Origin: Ruminococcus sp. CAG:254
GTDB taxonomy: Bacteria; Bacillota; Clostridia; Oscillospirales; Ruminococcaceae
DNA: 64,000 nt
Assembly: GCA_000433635.1 (NCBI GenBank)
Contig: HF997947.1
Coordinates: 30,033 to 94,032 of the forward strand
Direction of reading: 5' to 3'
Each line of letters starts with the position of its first letter. Positions within the stretch are counted from its first letter, which is position 1. Positions 40,135 through 49,523 of the stretch are shown here, piece after piece. Made by a program: the position numbers and the translations under genes. The notes under the pieces are model-generated. The model was given only the letters and a program-made list of their open reading frames with translations. It was not told the origin of the DNA and made no database searches.

Positions 40135-40521
40135 TTACTGCCACATTTGCTGGAAAAATTCAATTTCTTCCCCCAGTGCACCCTTGCAGAAAGCAATCTT
40201 TGCAGAAAATGCTGGATTTCCACCAATGGCAACAGTTTTTGGCTCTACTAAAATCGGATAACCGCCAGCCCGCACCGCTGCAACACATGCTTCTACATCT
40301 TTTACTGCAAAGGCAAAGTGCCGAATAACGCCTTGTCCAAGTTTTTCCGCTGTTTCATCCTGAAAAATCTCTACAATGCCTGCTCCCGTATCCAGCAAGA
40401 TTCCTGTTTCCCATTCTGTCAAAACCGGAATCCGCAGCAATTCTGTATAAAATGCCCGTACTGCTGCATATTCTTCCGCATTGCTGCATTTCATAGAAAC
40501 ATGATGCATACCTTGTATCAT
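40135..40521 (-). CDS. VOC/glyoxalase-family protein
   Basis: A 128-residue vicinal-oxygen-chelate protein built of two beta-alpha-beta-beta-beta modules: HHVSMKCSNAEEYAAVRAFYTELL opens the first and GVIRHFAFAVKDVEACVAAVRAGGY the second. Potential metal ligands are His6 or His7, Glu residues in IVEIF and EEIEFF, and His in IRHFAF. The family includes lactoylglutathione lyase, dioxygenases and antibiotic-binding proteins; the substrate cannot be told. ATG follows AGGAGG. Confidence 0.8.
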   Translation of the reverse strand: MIQGMHHVSMKCSNAEEYAAVRAFYTELLRIPVLTEWETGILLDTGAGIVEIFQDETAEKLGQGVIRHFAFAVKDVEACVAAVRAGGYPILVEPKTVAIGGNPAFSAKIAFCKGALGEEIEFFQQMWQ

Positions 40522-40558
40522 ATCTGTATTCCTCCTGTTTTCTCAAAAGTTATATGGT

Positions 40559-41344
40559 TTACCAGATATTCCAGCCGATTGCAATTAAGATAATCGGCAA
40601 CAATACCAAAATCGTATTCCGGTGCATCTTTTTTCTGGCTCGTTTCCATTCTGCGGCGGACATGGCTTTGATTCTTGGTGTCCCCAACAGCGTCAGCATC
40701 ACATCGGAAGCAATGTAAATAAAATATGCATTGATGATAAACAGATAGAATGCACCCAACAGCATCCGAAATTCTCCATTTGCAAGGGCATATCCACAAG
40801 TACAGAGTGGCGGCATCAGTGCAGTTGCAATTGCCACGCCGGGAATGATATTATTGGACTTGTCTTTTCTGGTCTGCCCGACAATTCCAGCAACACCGCC
40901 TGAAATCGCAATGATGACATCAAAGAAATTGGGATTGGTACGAGCTAGCAGCTGTTCTGTCGGCTCTTTGACTGGAGATAATAGGAAATAAATGGTTGCG
41001 GTTACAACACTCATTACAATCTGCACCGCAAACCCAAAGGAATGCCGCTTGATTAAATAGGCATCATTGGAAACTGTTCCGTAGGAAATTGCCAAAATGC
41101 TGCCCATCAGCGGAGAAATCAGCATTGCACCAATGATGACCGCAATCGAATTGGTATTCAGCCCCACAGATGCAATCAAAATCGCACAAATCATGACGAC
41201 CATATTTGTTCCGGTAATTTTCCCACCGGATAAAATTCGATCTCGAATTTCCTCGTTTGAAGCAGCATCTTCCGTAATCGAGAACATCTTTTTCAAAATA
41301 GTTCTAAAATTTTCCCGTTCTTTGTCCATTTCATATCGGTTCAC
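40559..41344 (-). CDS. DUF389 membrane protein
   Basis: A 261-residue protein with six hydrophobic segments and the DUF389 landmarks MVVMICAILIASVGLNTNSIAVIIGAMLISPLMGSILA and GVAGIVGQTRKDKSNNIIPGVAIATALMPPLCTCG. Function is unknown, though the family is often called a putative transporter. The start is GTG, seven bases after AGGAGG. It heads the leftward cluster with the VOC, ATC-hydrolase-like and ogt genes; gaps are small enough for one transcript. Confidence 0.82.
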   Translation of the reverse strand: MNRYEMDKERENFRTILKKMFSITEDAASNEEIRDRILSGGKITGTNMVVMICAILIASVGLNTNSIAVIIGAMLISPLMGSILAISYGTVSNDAYLIKRHSFGFAVQIVMSVVTATIYFLLSPVKEPTEQLLARTNPNFFDVIIAISGGVAGIVGQTRKDKSNNIIPGVAIATALMPPLCTCGYALANGEFRMLLGAFYLFIINAYFIYIASDVMLTLLGTPRIKAMSAAEWKRARKKMHRNTILVLLPIILIAIGWNIW

Positions 41345-41376
41345 ATAGAAACCTCCTTCTTTGATCAGATATTCCT

Positions 41377-41405
41377 AGAATACCACATTTTTCAACAAAA
41401 GTCAA
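41377..41405 (-). promoter_or_regulatory. sigma-A promoter of the DUF389 cluster
   Basis: TTGACT (41400-41405) and TATTCT (41377-41382), 17-base spacer, minus strand. Confidence 0.7.
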
Positions 41406-41503
41406 ACCGATGCCACTCCGATTATTTCTAAAAATTCACAAATCCATGGATATTCATCACAATGATACGTGCCGTTTCTTTTCAAAAAAATTAGAAAAGG
41501 CTC

Positions 41504-41532
41504 TTGCTGTTTTTAGAAGAATGTAGTATAAT
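41504..41532 (+). promoter_or_regulatory. sigma-A promoter of the zinc-ribbon/TPR gene
   Basis: TTGCTG (41504-41509) and TATAAT (41527-41532), 17-base spacer, plus strand. Confidence 0.7.
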
Positions 41533-41586
41533 AAAAAAAGCTTACTTTTATTATTTGTGCAATCTCACAAAAGGAGGGATTAGACC

Positions 41587-43383
41587 ATGCAGCAAGTATG
41601 CAAATGCTGCGGCAGAACCATGGAGGTTTCCGAAACCGCCTATACCGCAACTTGCCATTTCTGCGGAAAACAACAGACACTTCCACCTTGCCACACCCCA
41701 AAACTGCGAAAACAATATGCACAAATCTATGCCCTGCGACAAAGCGGTGCGTTTTCTGCTGCAATCGAACAAATTGAACACCTGCTGCACCTCTATCCCG
41801 AAGAAAGTGAATGGTACTGGCAGCGGCTGCTCTGCCGATACGGTATGGTTTATCTGCCGGACATCGGAAAGAAAACATATTCCCTGCAATGCACCCAGCC
41901 ACTGGACTGCCCCATTTCAGAAGATGCAGATTACTTGGCTGCCCTGCAATTTGCAAAACCAGAAACAGAACATTATTATGAAGCAGATGCCACGCTTTTA
42001 GAACAGGAACGGCTAGAAGAATGTCACCCCTCTGACCCGGAAAAAAATGCAGAATGGTTGTTAGAGAGCGGCTTTCAGAGCCTAGAGGCAGAGCATTGGC
42101 AGCTGGCAACGGCACAATTTGACTTATTATTGCAACGGCAACCGGAAAATGCAAATGCCCATCTTGGAAAAATGATGGCACAACTGCAAGTTCGCCGAGA
42201 AGAAGAACTGCTGAAAACCGGAAATGCCATGGAACAAACCGAACAATATGCAGAACTGATGCAGCATGCAGACCCAGCTTTTCGGGAAAAAATCTTGCAA
42301 TACGAAAAGAAAGCCAAATATCAACAGGCAGTCTTGATGAAAGAAAAGGCAAACAGTGTAGAAGCGTTGCAAGCTGCTGTTGATTTACTGGAAACCATTC
42401 CGAATGACCCCGATGCAGAACGGCTGATTGTTGTTTGCAAACGGCAGATGCGGGAACGAATGCTGGCGTATTCAGAAGTGCTCATTGGCTGCCACGCTGC
42501 GGAACATCTGATTCTATCCGGTGAAAGCGAAGAAAAACGAATCATTGTTGCAAAATATTATTATGATTCCGATACAGAAGAAGAGGAACAAGCTGCCGCT
42601 GCTGCGGAACGGCATGCAGCTCCGTTGAAAATCATTGACTTACGAACCATATTATTATTGATTGCAGTTGTTGGATTGGCAGCTGCTCTTGTCATCGTAT
42701 TATTCTTCCAAAAAGAAGCACCACAAGTGCAGCCAGAACGGCATACATACCCTGCCATTCCTAGCACTTCAACGCTGTTAGAAACAAATTCCTCGCATTC
42801 TGCTACAACAGAAACCAAGCAATCTGTCAAAGCTGATGCAAAGATAGAAAGCAATCCCATTGTTTCCCAGATAGAACCCACACAAGCATTATTTACTGCG
42901 GACGCAGATGCCATTGCCTGCGGAGAATATCGGTATGTGCTGTCAGAAGGAAACCTCTATCGAATTGAAGCAGTTGGTTCTAACAGCGGACAAGAAAAAA
43001 TACTGGAACAAATTCAAGAAATCCTGCCAGACCAAGACGAACGACTGTTATATCTACAAGCCGGAACGGTCGGATTTTTACAGGCAAATGGTGATTTTGG
43101 CGATGCGATTTCCAATGACAACATCAAAAAACTGTTTTTATTGCCAACCAATGACCCGCAAACCAGTGTGTTCTTATTATCAGAAGATGGAATGCTTTCT
43201 GCTTTCCAATATATAGCAGAAACCAATCGCTATGAACCACAGGCAATTTTCATGGATGCAGATGCTGTTACTGCACAGGTTTCCGGATGGGAAACTGTAG
43301 CAAATTTGGAAATTATCGACCATATTTTGATTGGAACGGATGAAAAAGGAGCTCCGGTTCATGCCATTCCCCTGCAATTCTAA
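41587..43383 (+). CDS. zinc-ribbon, TPR-like, single-pass membrane protein
   Basis: A 598-residue protein I do not recognise as a named family. Residues 5-31 form a zinc ribbon with two CxxC pairs (CKCCGRT, CHFCGKQ). Residues about 40-330 are helical repeats of TPR style. One membrane segment lies near 355-377, after a run of acidic residues, leaving the ribbon and repeats in the cytoplasm. A Ser/Thr/Pro-rich linker and a globular, beta-rich region (about 430-598) would be outside. The layout resembles membrane-anchored sensors or assembly scaffolds. It has its own promoter and AAGGAGGG; no terminator was seen after it. Confidence 0.7.
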   Translation: MQQVCKCCGRTMEVSETAYTATCHFCGKQQTLPPCHTPKLRKQYAQIYALRQSGAFSAAIEQIEHLLHLYPEESEWYWQRLLCRYGMVYLPDIGKKTYSLQCTQPLDCPISEDADYLAALQFAKPETEHYYEADATLLEQERLEECHPSDPEKNAEWLLESGFQSLEAEHWQLATAQFDLLLQRQPENANAHLGKMMAQLQVRREEELLKTGNAMEQTEQYAELMQHADPAFREKILQYEKKAKYQQAVLMKEKANSVEALQAAVDLLETIPNDPDAERLIVVCKRQMRERMLAYSEVLIGCHAAEHLILSGESEEKRIIVAKYYYDSDTEEEEQAAAAAERHAAPLKIIDLRTILLLIAVVGLAAALVIVLFFQKEAPQVQPERHTYPAIPSTSTLLETNSSHSATTETKQSVKADAKIESNPIVSQIEPTQALFTADADAIACGEYRYVLSEGNLYRIEAVGSNSGQEKILEQIQEILPDQDERLLYLQAGTVGFLQANGDFGDAISNDNIKKLFLLPTNDPQTSVFLLSEDGMLSAFQYIAETNRYEPQAIFMDADAVTAQVSGWETVANLEIIDHILIGTDEKGAPVHAIPLQF

Positions 43384-43501
43384 TTGGTATCCCATCATTT
43401 TCAGCGAAAAACGAATAAAAAAATAAAAATCGCAGAAAAACTTTCGATTTCTTTTTCATTTGGGCTTTTTTCTTTCCGGATGACACAAATTCAGAAAATG
43501 C

Positions 43502-43530
43502 TTGACAAACTTCCGGATTTGCGGTATGAT
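43502..43530 (+). promoter_or_regulatory. sigma-A promoter of glutamine synthetase III
   Basis: TTGACA (43502-43507) and TATGAT (43525-43530), 17-base spacer. The transcript would start near 43537, leaving a leader of about 137 bases. Confidence 0.8.
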
Positions 43531-43554
43531 AAATGCATGAAATCAATCGTTTCT

Positions 43555-43658
43555 GAAACAAAGGCGTTTCGTTGGTACATTCTTTTCGTTATCGTCATAA
43601 AATACATTACGTGACGACAAAGAAAGGGAGCGTTCCCTGCGATCGTCTTTTTTATTTT
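43555..43658 (+). promoter_or_regulatory. attenuator-like leader of glutamine synthetase III
   Basis: A first hairpin GAAAC/GTTTC encloses the hexaloop AAAGGC (43560-43565). TCGTCA (43592-43597) can pair with TGACGA (43612-43617). The latter can instead pair as GACGA with TCGTC (43643-43647), extending an inner AGGGA/TCCCT stem followed by T6. These alternatives form a classic antiterminator/terminator pair just before the ribosome site. The hexaloop, A first and G fourth, resembles the ANTAR recognition loop, but a second matching loop was not found. Confidence 0.6.
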
Positions 43659-43673
43659 AGGAGGTTATCTATC

Positions 43674-45764
43674 ATGTCGAAAAATGTTGCGGAATACTTT
43701 GCGTGTGATGTCTTTAATGATGAAGTAATGAAAGCAAGACTGCCGAAGGCAGTTTATAAGGCACTGACCAAGACCAGAAAGCTGGGTGTGCCGCTGGATC
43801 CGACTTATGCTGATGTCGTTGCAAATGCATTGAAGGATTGGGCAATTGAACACGGTGCAACACACTATACCCATTGGTTCCAGCCAATGACCGGTTCTAC
43901 TGCTGAAAAGCACGACTCCTTTATTACACCAACAGACAACGGCATGGTAATTATGAACTTCTCCGGTAAGGAACTCGTAAAGGGCGAACCGGATGCTTCT
44001 TCTTTCCCGTCCGGCGGTCTGCGTGCCACCAGTTCGGCAAGAGGCTATACGGCATGGGATCCGACTTCTTTCTGCTTTGTAAAGGAAGGTTCTCTGTACA
44101 TCCCAACTGCATTCGTTTCTTATACAGGCGAAACATTGGATAAGAAAACACCGCTGCTGCGTTCTATGGATGTTCTGAGCGAACAGTCCATTCGAATTCT
44201 GCGGTTGTTTGGCAATACCACCGCTACCAAGGTTACTTCTACTGTTGGCCCAGAACAGGAATACTTCCTGATTGATAAGGCAATGTATGACAAGCGGGAA
44301 GACTTGATTATGACCGGCAGAACCTTATTCGGTGCAATGCCGCCAAAGGGACAGGAACTGGATGACCAGTATTTTGCAAACCTGAAGCCGAGAATTCGGG
44401 ATTACATGGCTGATTTGGACGAAAAGCTCTGGAAACTGGGCGTTTTCGCAACAACCAAGCACAACGAAGTCGCTCCGGCACAGCACGAAATGGCTCCGGT
44501 TTTCTCTACCACAAATATTTCCACCGACCAGAACGAACTGGCAATGGAAGTCATGAAGAAGCTGGCAGTCAAGCATGGTTTGGTTTGCCTGCTACATGAA
44601 AAGCCGTTTGAAGGTGTTAACGGTTCTGGTAAACACAACAACTGGTCAATCGCTACCAACGATGGTCAGAACCTGTTGAATCCGGGCAGCACCCCAATGG
44701 AAAACTTGCAGTTCCTGACATTCCTCTGTGCAGTGATTAAGGGCGTGGATGAATATGCAGACCTGCTGAGAATCAGTGCCGCATCTGCCGCAAATGACCA
44801 CAGACTGGGTGCAAATGAAGCACCGCCGGCAATCATCTCCATCTTTATGGGCGAAGAATTGCAGGGTGTTCTGGATGCTTTGGTATCCGGTGATACTTAC
44901 ACCAGCCAGTCCATGACCTTTAAGATTGGTGTTGACGCCCTTCCGGATTTCCCGAAGGATTCCACCGACCGAAACAGAACTTCTCCGTTCGCTTTCACCG
45001 GCAACCGGTTTGAATTTAGAATGGTTGGTTCTTCTGAAAACATTGCTTGCCCGAACCACATGCTGAATACCATTGTTGCAAGTGAACTTTCTGACATTGC
45101 AGACAAGATGGAAAAAGTTCCGGCTGACAAGTTTAAAGATGAACTGAAGAAGTTGCTGGCTGAAATCGTAAAGGAACACAAGCGGGTTATCTTCAACGGC
45201 GACGGCTATTCGGATGCATGGGTAGAAGAAGCTGCAAAGAGAGGTCTGCCGAACTATAAGACCACTGCTGATTGTGTACCGCATTATGCAGATGAAAAGA
45301 ATGTCAAGCTGTTTGAAAAGTTTGGTATCTTCTCTAAAGCTGAAATCGAAGCAAGAGTTGAAATCTTGCTGGAATCTTACTCTAAGACCATCAACATTGA
45401 AGCTTTGACCATGATTGATATGGCAAAGAAAAAATACATTCCGGCTTGCCTGACTTACTCCAAGGAACTGGCTGATGCAATTGCTGTAAAGAAGAGCATT
45501 GATGTTTGCACTTGCGTAGAAAAGGATCTGGTTAAGAAGGTAACAGAAGAAACCGAAAAGGCTTATGATGCCGTTCAGAAGCTGGAAGAGGTTACTGCTG
45601 TGGCAGCAGCAAAGACCTGTATGCAAGAAATGGCAAACGCTTATCGGGATACCGTCCTGCCAGTTATGGATGAACTGCGGAAGGCTGTGGATGCTCTGGA
45701 AGTACTCCTGCCGTCTACCATGTGGCCAGTACCAGCATACAGCGAAATGATTTTCAATGTATAA
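43674..45764 (+). CDS. glnN: glutamine synthetase type III
   Basis: A 696-residue enzyme joining ammonia to glutamate with ATP. Length and motifs are of GSIII rather than GSI: the N-terminal FNDEVMKARLPK region, SFPSGGLRATSSARGYTAWD, VGPEQEYFLID (metal and glutamate ligands), KHNEVAPAQHEMAP and FEGVNGSGKHNNWSI for nucleotide and ammonium binding, then NRTSPFAFTGNRFEFR. The ATG follows TAGGAGG; the longer ORF begins in the leader. GSIII is common in rumen and gut Bacteroidetes and Ruminococcus. Control by the leader would tie expression to nitrogen status. Confidence 0.95.
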   Translation: MSKNVAEYFACDVFNDEVMKARLPKAVYKALTKTRKLGVPLDPTYADVVANALKDWAIEHGATHYTHWFQPMTGSTAEKHDSFITPTDNGMVIMNFSGKELVKGEPDASSFPSGGLRATSSARGYTAWDPTSFCFVKEGSLYIPTAFVSYTGETLDKKTPLLRSMDVLSEQSIRILRLFGNTTATKVTSTVGPEQEYFLIDKAMYDKREDLIMTGRTLFGAMPPKGQELDDQYFANLKPRIRDYMADLDEKLWKLGVFATTKHNEVAPAQHEMAPVFSTTNISTDQNELAMEVMKKLAVKHGLVCLLHEKPFEGVNGSGKHNNWSIATNDGQNLLNPGSTPMENLQFLTFLCAVIKGVDEYADLLRISAASAANDHRLGANEAPPAIISIFMGEELQGVLDALVSGDTYTSQSMTFKIGVDALPDFPKDSTDRNRTSPFAFTGNRFEFRMVGSSENIACPNHMLNTIVASELSDIADKMEKVPADKFKDELKKLLAEIVKEHKRVIFNGDGYSDAWVEEAAKRGLPNYKTTADCVPHYADEKNVKLFEKFGIFSKAEIEARVEILLESYSKTINIEALTMIDMAKKKYIPACLTYSKELADAIAVKKSIDVCTCVEKDLVKKVTEETEKAYDAVQKLEEVTAVAAAKTCMQEMANAYRDTVLPVMDELRKAVDALEVLLPSTMWPVPAYSEMIFNV

Positions 45765-45805
45765 GATATAACTTGTTACCATTTGGTAATACCTCATAAA
45801 TTTAT

Positions 45806-45842
45806 AGAAGGGTCTGCTCGTTGGGTAGATCCTTCTTTTTTT
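45806..45842 (+). terminator. terminator of glutamine synthetase III
   Basis: AGAAGG.TCT / AGA.CCTTCT stem with T7 tail on the plus strand. Confidence 0.85.
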
Positions 45843-45862
45843 GAAAAAATCATGAAAATTGG

Positions 45863-45891
45863 TTGCAATCATACATTTTTTTTGTTATAAT
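45863..45891 (+). promoter_or_regulatory. sigma-A promoter of luxS
   Basis: TTGCAA (45863-45868) and TATAAT (45886-45891), 17-base spacer, plus strand. Confidence 0.75.
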
Positions 45892-45945
45892 AAGAGAGAT
45901 GGGTTCAAAAGCCTACCATTTAAAATTAAAAAAGGAGAGGAAACT

Positions 45946-46413
45946 ATGAAAAAAATTGCAAGTTTCACCATCAATCATGACTCCCTGACAAGGGGTATGT
46001 ATGTTTCCCGTGTGGACGGCGATGTTGTAACGTATGACATTCGCATGAAAACGCCAAACAATCCGGAAAACGATTATTTGGAAGACAACGCTCTGCATAC
46101 ATTCGAACATCTGTTTGCAACTTATGTTCGGAATACCCCTTATTCAGATGAAGTTGTCTATGTTGGACCAATGGGTTGCCGGACAGGATTTTATTTCCTG
46201 ACCAGAGATACCCTTCCAAAGGAAACCGCCATTCGTCTGGTGCAGGAGACCATTTCCTATGTGTTGCAGTTCGAGGGAGAAATTCCGGGCAGCAAACGGC
46301 GGGAATGCGGCAATTATCTTGCCCACGACTTGGCAGGTGCAAAAAAAATTGCACAGGAAATTCAGCCGATTCTAAAAGACTGGACACCTGAGCAGATGAC
46401 ATATCCGGAGTAA
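45946..46413 (+). CDS. luxS: S-ribosylhomocysteine lyase (LuxS)
   Basis: A 155-residue metalloenzyme cleaving S-ribosylhomocysteine to homocysteine and the AI-2 precursor. HTFEH (His51, Glu54, His55) and Cys121 bind the metal; Cys78 in GPMGCRTGFY is catalytic. The start is the ATG after AAGGAGAGG, dropping 29 codons of the longest ORF. The membrane-protein gene follows after seven bases. Homocysteine released here would feed the same pool as the MetY-like enzyme of the sulfur operon. Confidence 0.95.
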   Translation: MKKIASFTINHDSLTRGMYVSRVDGDVVTYDIRMKTPNNPENDYLEDNALHTFEHLFATYVRNTPYSDEVVYVGPMGCRTGFYFLTRDTLPKETAIRLVQETISYVLQFEGEIPGSKRRECGNYLAHDLAGAKKIAQEIQPILKDWTPEQMTYPE

Positions 46414-46420
46414 AATAATC

Positions 46421-48079
46421 ATGACAAAAACACTTTATTTTTCTAATGCGTGCAAAAAACTTGCACAGAAAAAACAAACCCTGCAACCATTTCTATGGAC
46501 GCTATTTTCCCTGATTTTATTGGTTGGCAGTGCTTCTACCGTTCTCTATTACATCTTTGCTGTAGCAATCAATGAATTTCATTCCGACTGCACCGATACA
46601 CTCTATTGGGCAGAAGCAGCGATGCAAGGAAACGGACTTATCAATCCCGATTTCACCTATGCAGCATTGATGCCTTTAGGTGGAAACCTCTTTATGCAAA
46701 TTTGGATTCCGCTATTTGGTATTTCCATGAAAACACAAGCGTTCGGTATGGCGACTTTCTTCGTTACGTTTTATGTGTTCCTCTGTTTGATGCTGCGAGA
46801 GATGCATTTCAGCTTGCGTGCAACTGCGGTTACAGTCAGTGTATTATTACTGACGCTTTGTTCCAGTGTGAAACTGCGTGAAATCTTCTGGAATCACATC
46901 ATCTATTACAGCATCGGAATTTTATTCCTTGTCATTGGACTATTCTTTGTCCTGCATATCCGAAACCTCAGCGAACGGCGGCAAACAAAATCTGTGAAAA
47001 TTCAAACGGTAATTTTCTATGTGCTGCTGGCGGCAGACTTTATTGTTTGCTGTACCAACTCCACAACTTCCATCGCTTTGTTTGCCCTGCCAATTCTCGG
47101 CGGCGTGTTCTGCGAACGGTTCTTGGATATCCGTACACCATGGAAGAGCCGGAAAAGTGTCACTGCTCTGTTAACCTTGTTGATTTGTGCCATTGGTCTG
47201 TATCTTGGCATGAAACTGGGAGCACATATTGACGGCGATGTACAGGAAGGATATGCAAGTGCTTATTCAAGATTTTCCAATCCGGATACTTGGTGGGATT
47301 ATGTAGAGGCTTTGCCACTTGCATTTTTACAGCTGTTGGGACTGAATGTTCAGGAGAGCGACCTTCTCGCTTCCATTGAAGGCGTACGGGCAATTTTAAC
47401 CATCTTCTATGCATTATTCCTTGCAATTGTTCCGATTATTGCACTTTGCTGCTACGCAAAAATTGAAGAAGCCGGCGTACGGGTTTTAATCTGGGCACAT
47501 TGGGTTGTAACCGCTTTTATTTTGGTTGGTTATCTGTGCGGTCTGCTGTCTGCCGGAATTTGGCGACTCTCTCCAATTGTCTGCACCTCTGTTCTTGTTT
47601 CTCTTGCCTTTTTGCGTTGGCTCTATCATAAGGTAGAAACTAGACGCTGGTGTGTGCTGCTCTGCCTTCCGTTGGCTTATCTGTGCTTGCACGATGTACA
47701 TAAAGTCATTGAAATTCCAGTCAATGACTACAAGGAAAGCATCAACTACAAGCTTGGTGAATACCTGAAAGACCAGAATTTAACCTATGGTTATGCAAGT
47801 TTCTGGCATTCTCAGGCGATCACAGTTTTGGAAGACTCCGATGTAAAAATCCGGACTGTCAACTTTACAGATGATGAACGAGGCTTGGAAGCTGGTTTAT
47901 ATCAGAGTAACAAAAATTGGTTTGAAGATCAGCCGGAACAAGATCGGTATTTCCTGTTGATGCAGCAGGATGAAAAGGAAAAGATGGAACAGTCAACCAG
48001 TTCCATTCTCACACTCCCGCATGAAGAACAAACCTATGAAGGTTATACCATCTGGATTTTCAACGAAAACATTTTCTAA
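46421..48079 (+). CDS. polytopic membrane protein, possibly GT-C-like
   Basis: A 552-residue protein with about 10-12 hydrophobic segments and a C-terminal soluble domain (about 425-552). An acidic pair appears in the first loop (EFHSDCTDTLYWAEAAM), as in GT-C-fold membrane glycosyltransferases that use a lipid-linked sugar. The soluble tail begins NYKLGEYLKDQNLTYGYASFWHSQAI, similar in flavour to the extracellular ends of such enzymes. I do not recognise the family. The ribosome site lies within the end of luxS, so the two are co-transcribed; no functional link is evident. Confidence 0.65.
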   Translation: MTKTLYFSNACKKLAQKKQTLQPFLWTLFSLILLVGSASTVLYYIFAVAINEFHSDCTDTLYWAEAAMQGNGLINPDFTYAALMPLGGNLFMQIWIPLFGISMKTQAFGMATFFVTFYVFLCLMLREMHFSLRATAVTVSVLLLTLCSSVKLREIFWNHIIYYSIGILFLVIGLFFVLHIRNLSERRQTKSVKIQTVIFYVLLAADFIVCCTNSTTSIALFALPILGGVFCERFLDIRTPWKSRKSVTALLTLLICAIGLYLGMKLGAHIDGDVQEGYASAYSRFSNPDTWWDYVEALPLAFLQLLGLNVQESDLLASIEGVRAILTIFYALFLAIVPIIALCCYAKIEEAGVRVLIWAHWVVTAFILVGYLCGLLSAGIWRLSPIVCTSVLVSLAFLRWLYHKVETRRWCVLLCLPLAYLCLHDVHKVIEIPVNDYKESINYKLGEYLKDQNLTYGYASFWHSQAITVLEDSDVKIRTVNFTDDERGLEAGLYQSNKNWFEDQPEQDRYFLLMQQDEKEKMEQSTSSILTLPHEEQTYEGYTIWIFNENIF

Positions 48080-48085
48080 AAACAG

Positions 48086-48127
48086 AATCCCCCATTCCTG
48101 CACACCAGTAGGAATGGGGGATTTTTT
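48086..48127. terminator. bidirectional terminator between convergent genes
   Basis: AATCCCCCATTCCT/AGGAATGGGGGATT, a 14-base-pair stem with T6 on the plus side, between the membrane-protein gene and radA. The minus side has no good T run, so it may serve radA less well. Confidence 0.85.
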
Positions 48128-48132
48128 GATTT

Positions 48133-49512
48133 TTATGCTTGCGGCTGCTCTAAAAAGTCAAACGCTTCTTTGAGCGTCCGGACACCCACTAATTGAATTT
48201 GAAAGTTAGAAGTTTGTAATCCACGCATGGACTGCTTTGGAATGATGCAAGTTTGAAAGCCCATTCGCTCTGCCTCTAAGATTCGCTGCGTCAGGTTGGA
48301 AATGCTCCGCACTTCTCCACCTAAGCCCAGCTCTCCAAATGCGGTGACATGTTCCGAAATGGATTTATCGGTCAAAGAAGAATACAGGCAAAGTGCTACT
48401 GCCAAATCTCCAGATGGTTCATCCAATCGAAATCCACCGACCACATTCAGGTAAACATCCAGCGTTCCATAAAATAAACCGCAACGTTTCTCTAAAATCG
48501 CCAGTATAATAAATAGACGATTATAATCAAATCCGTTGGCAGTTCTACGAGGACTCGGCAAGCTGCTTTTTGTCACCAATACTTGTACTTCCGCCAGAAT
48601 CGGGCGAGAACCTTCCATAACACAAGTTACACACGTTCCGGAAACATTTAGCGGTCTGCCCTCCAGCAACATGGCGGATGGATTTGGCACTTCTTGCAAT
48701 CCGGATTCCATCATTTCAAATACGCCAATTTCATTGGTAGAACCAAAACGATTCTTGACTGCACGCAGAATGCGATAGGAGAAATTTCGTTCGCCCTCAA
48801 AATACAATACGGTATCCACAATATGCTCCATGACCTTTGGCCCTGCAATCGCTCCATCTTTGTTGACATGCCCAACAATAAAAATCGGAATATCATGCTG
48901 CTTTGCAGTATGCATAAAGAGATTGGTGCATTCTCGTACTTGCGTTAAACTGCCCGGACTGGAGGAAAGTTCTGTAATTTGCATGGTCTGAATGGAATCG
49001 ATAATCACAATATCCGGCTCGCACGCTGCAATCGTATCACAAATACTCTGTGCGTCATTGTTTGCAAGCAAGTACAAGCTTTCTGTTGTGACGTGCAAGC
49101 GTTCTGCTCGTAATTTGATTTGTTTTGTGGATTCTTCTCCGGAAACATATAGAATCGAATGAGAAGCCCCGAAAAATTCACAGATTTGCAGCAGCAACGT
49201 GCTTTTTCCAATGCCCGGTTCTCCGCCAAGCAGAACAATCGAACCCTTTACCAATCCGCCGCCCAAAACTCGATCGAGTTCCCCGATTCCGGTTTGGTAA
49301 CGAATATCTTCTTGCGTATCAACTGCCTGTAGTTCCTGAATGAAGTTGGAAAGGTCTGCTTTCTTTCGAGAAGCTGGTGCTTTTGCAGCTGCTGGCTGTA
49401 TGGTTTCTTCTACCAGACTGTTCCATGCTCCGCAGGATGGGCATTTTCCATTCCACTTTGGGCTTTCAAATCCGCATTGCTGACAGCGGAAAACGGTTTT
49501 CGATTTTGCCAT
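48133..49512 (-). CDS. radA: DNA repair protein RadA
   Basis: A 459-residue RecA-like ATPase aiding branch migration in recombination. N-terminal zinc finger CQQCGFESPKWNGKCPSC; Walker A GGEPGIGKST; RadA-specific KNRFG (in AVKNRFGSTNEIG); a C-terminal Lon-protease-like domain with DEPSGDLAVALCLYSS. It follows mreB by 11 bases with AAGGAG, so belongs to the leftward recD2-comF-mreB-radA cluster. Confidence 0.96.
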   Translation of the reverse strand: MAKSKTVFRCQQCGFESPKWNGKCPSCGAWNSLVEETIQPAAAKAPASRKKADLSNFIQELQAVDTQEDIRYQTGIGELDRVLGGGLVKGSIVLLGGEPGIGKSTLLLQICEFFGASHSILYVSGEESTKQIKLRAERLHVTTESLYLLANNDAQSICDTIAACEPDIVIIDSIQTMQITELSSSPGSLTQVRECTNLFMHTAKQHDIPIFIVGHVNKDGAIAGPKVMEHIVDTVLYFEGERNFSYRILRAVKNRFGSTNEIGVFEMMESGLQEVPNPSAMLLEGRPLNVSGTCVTCVMEGSRPILAEVQVLVTKSSLPSPRRTANGFDYNRLFIILAILEKRCGLFYGTLDVYLNVVGGFRLDEPSGDLAVALCLYSSLTDKSISEHVTAFGELGLGGEVRSISNLTQRILEAERMGFQTCIIPKQSMRGLQTSNFQIQLVGVRTLKEAFDFLEQPQA

Positions 49513-49523
49513 GAAATACTCCT

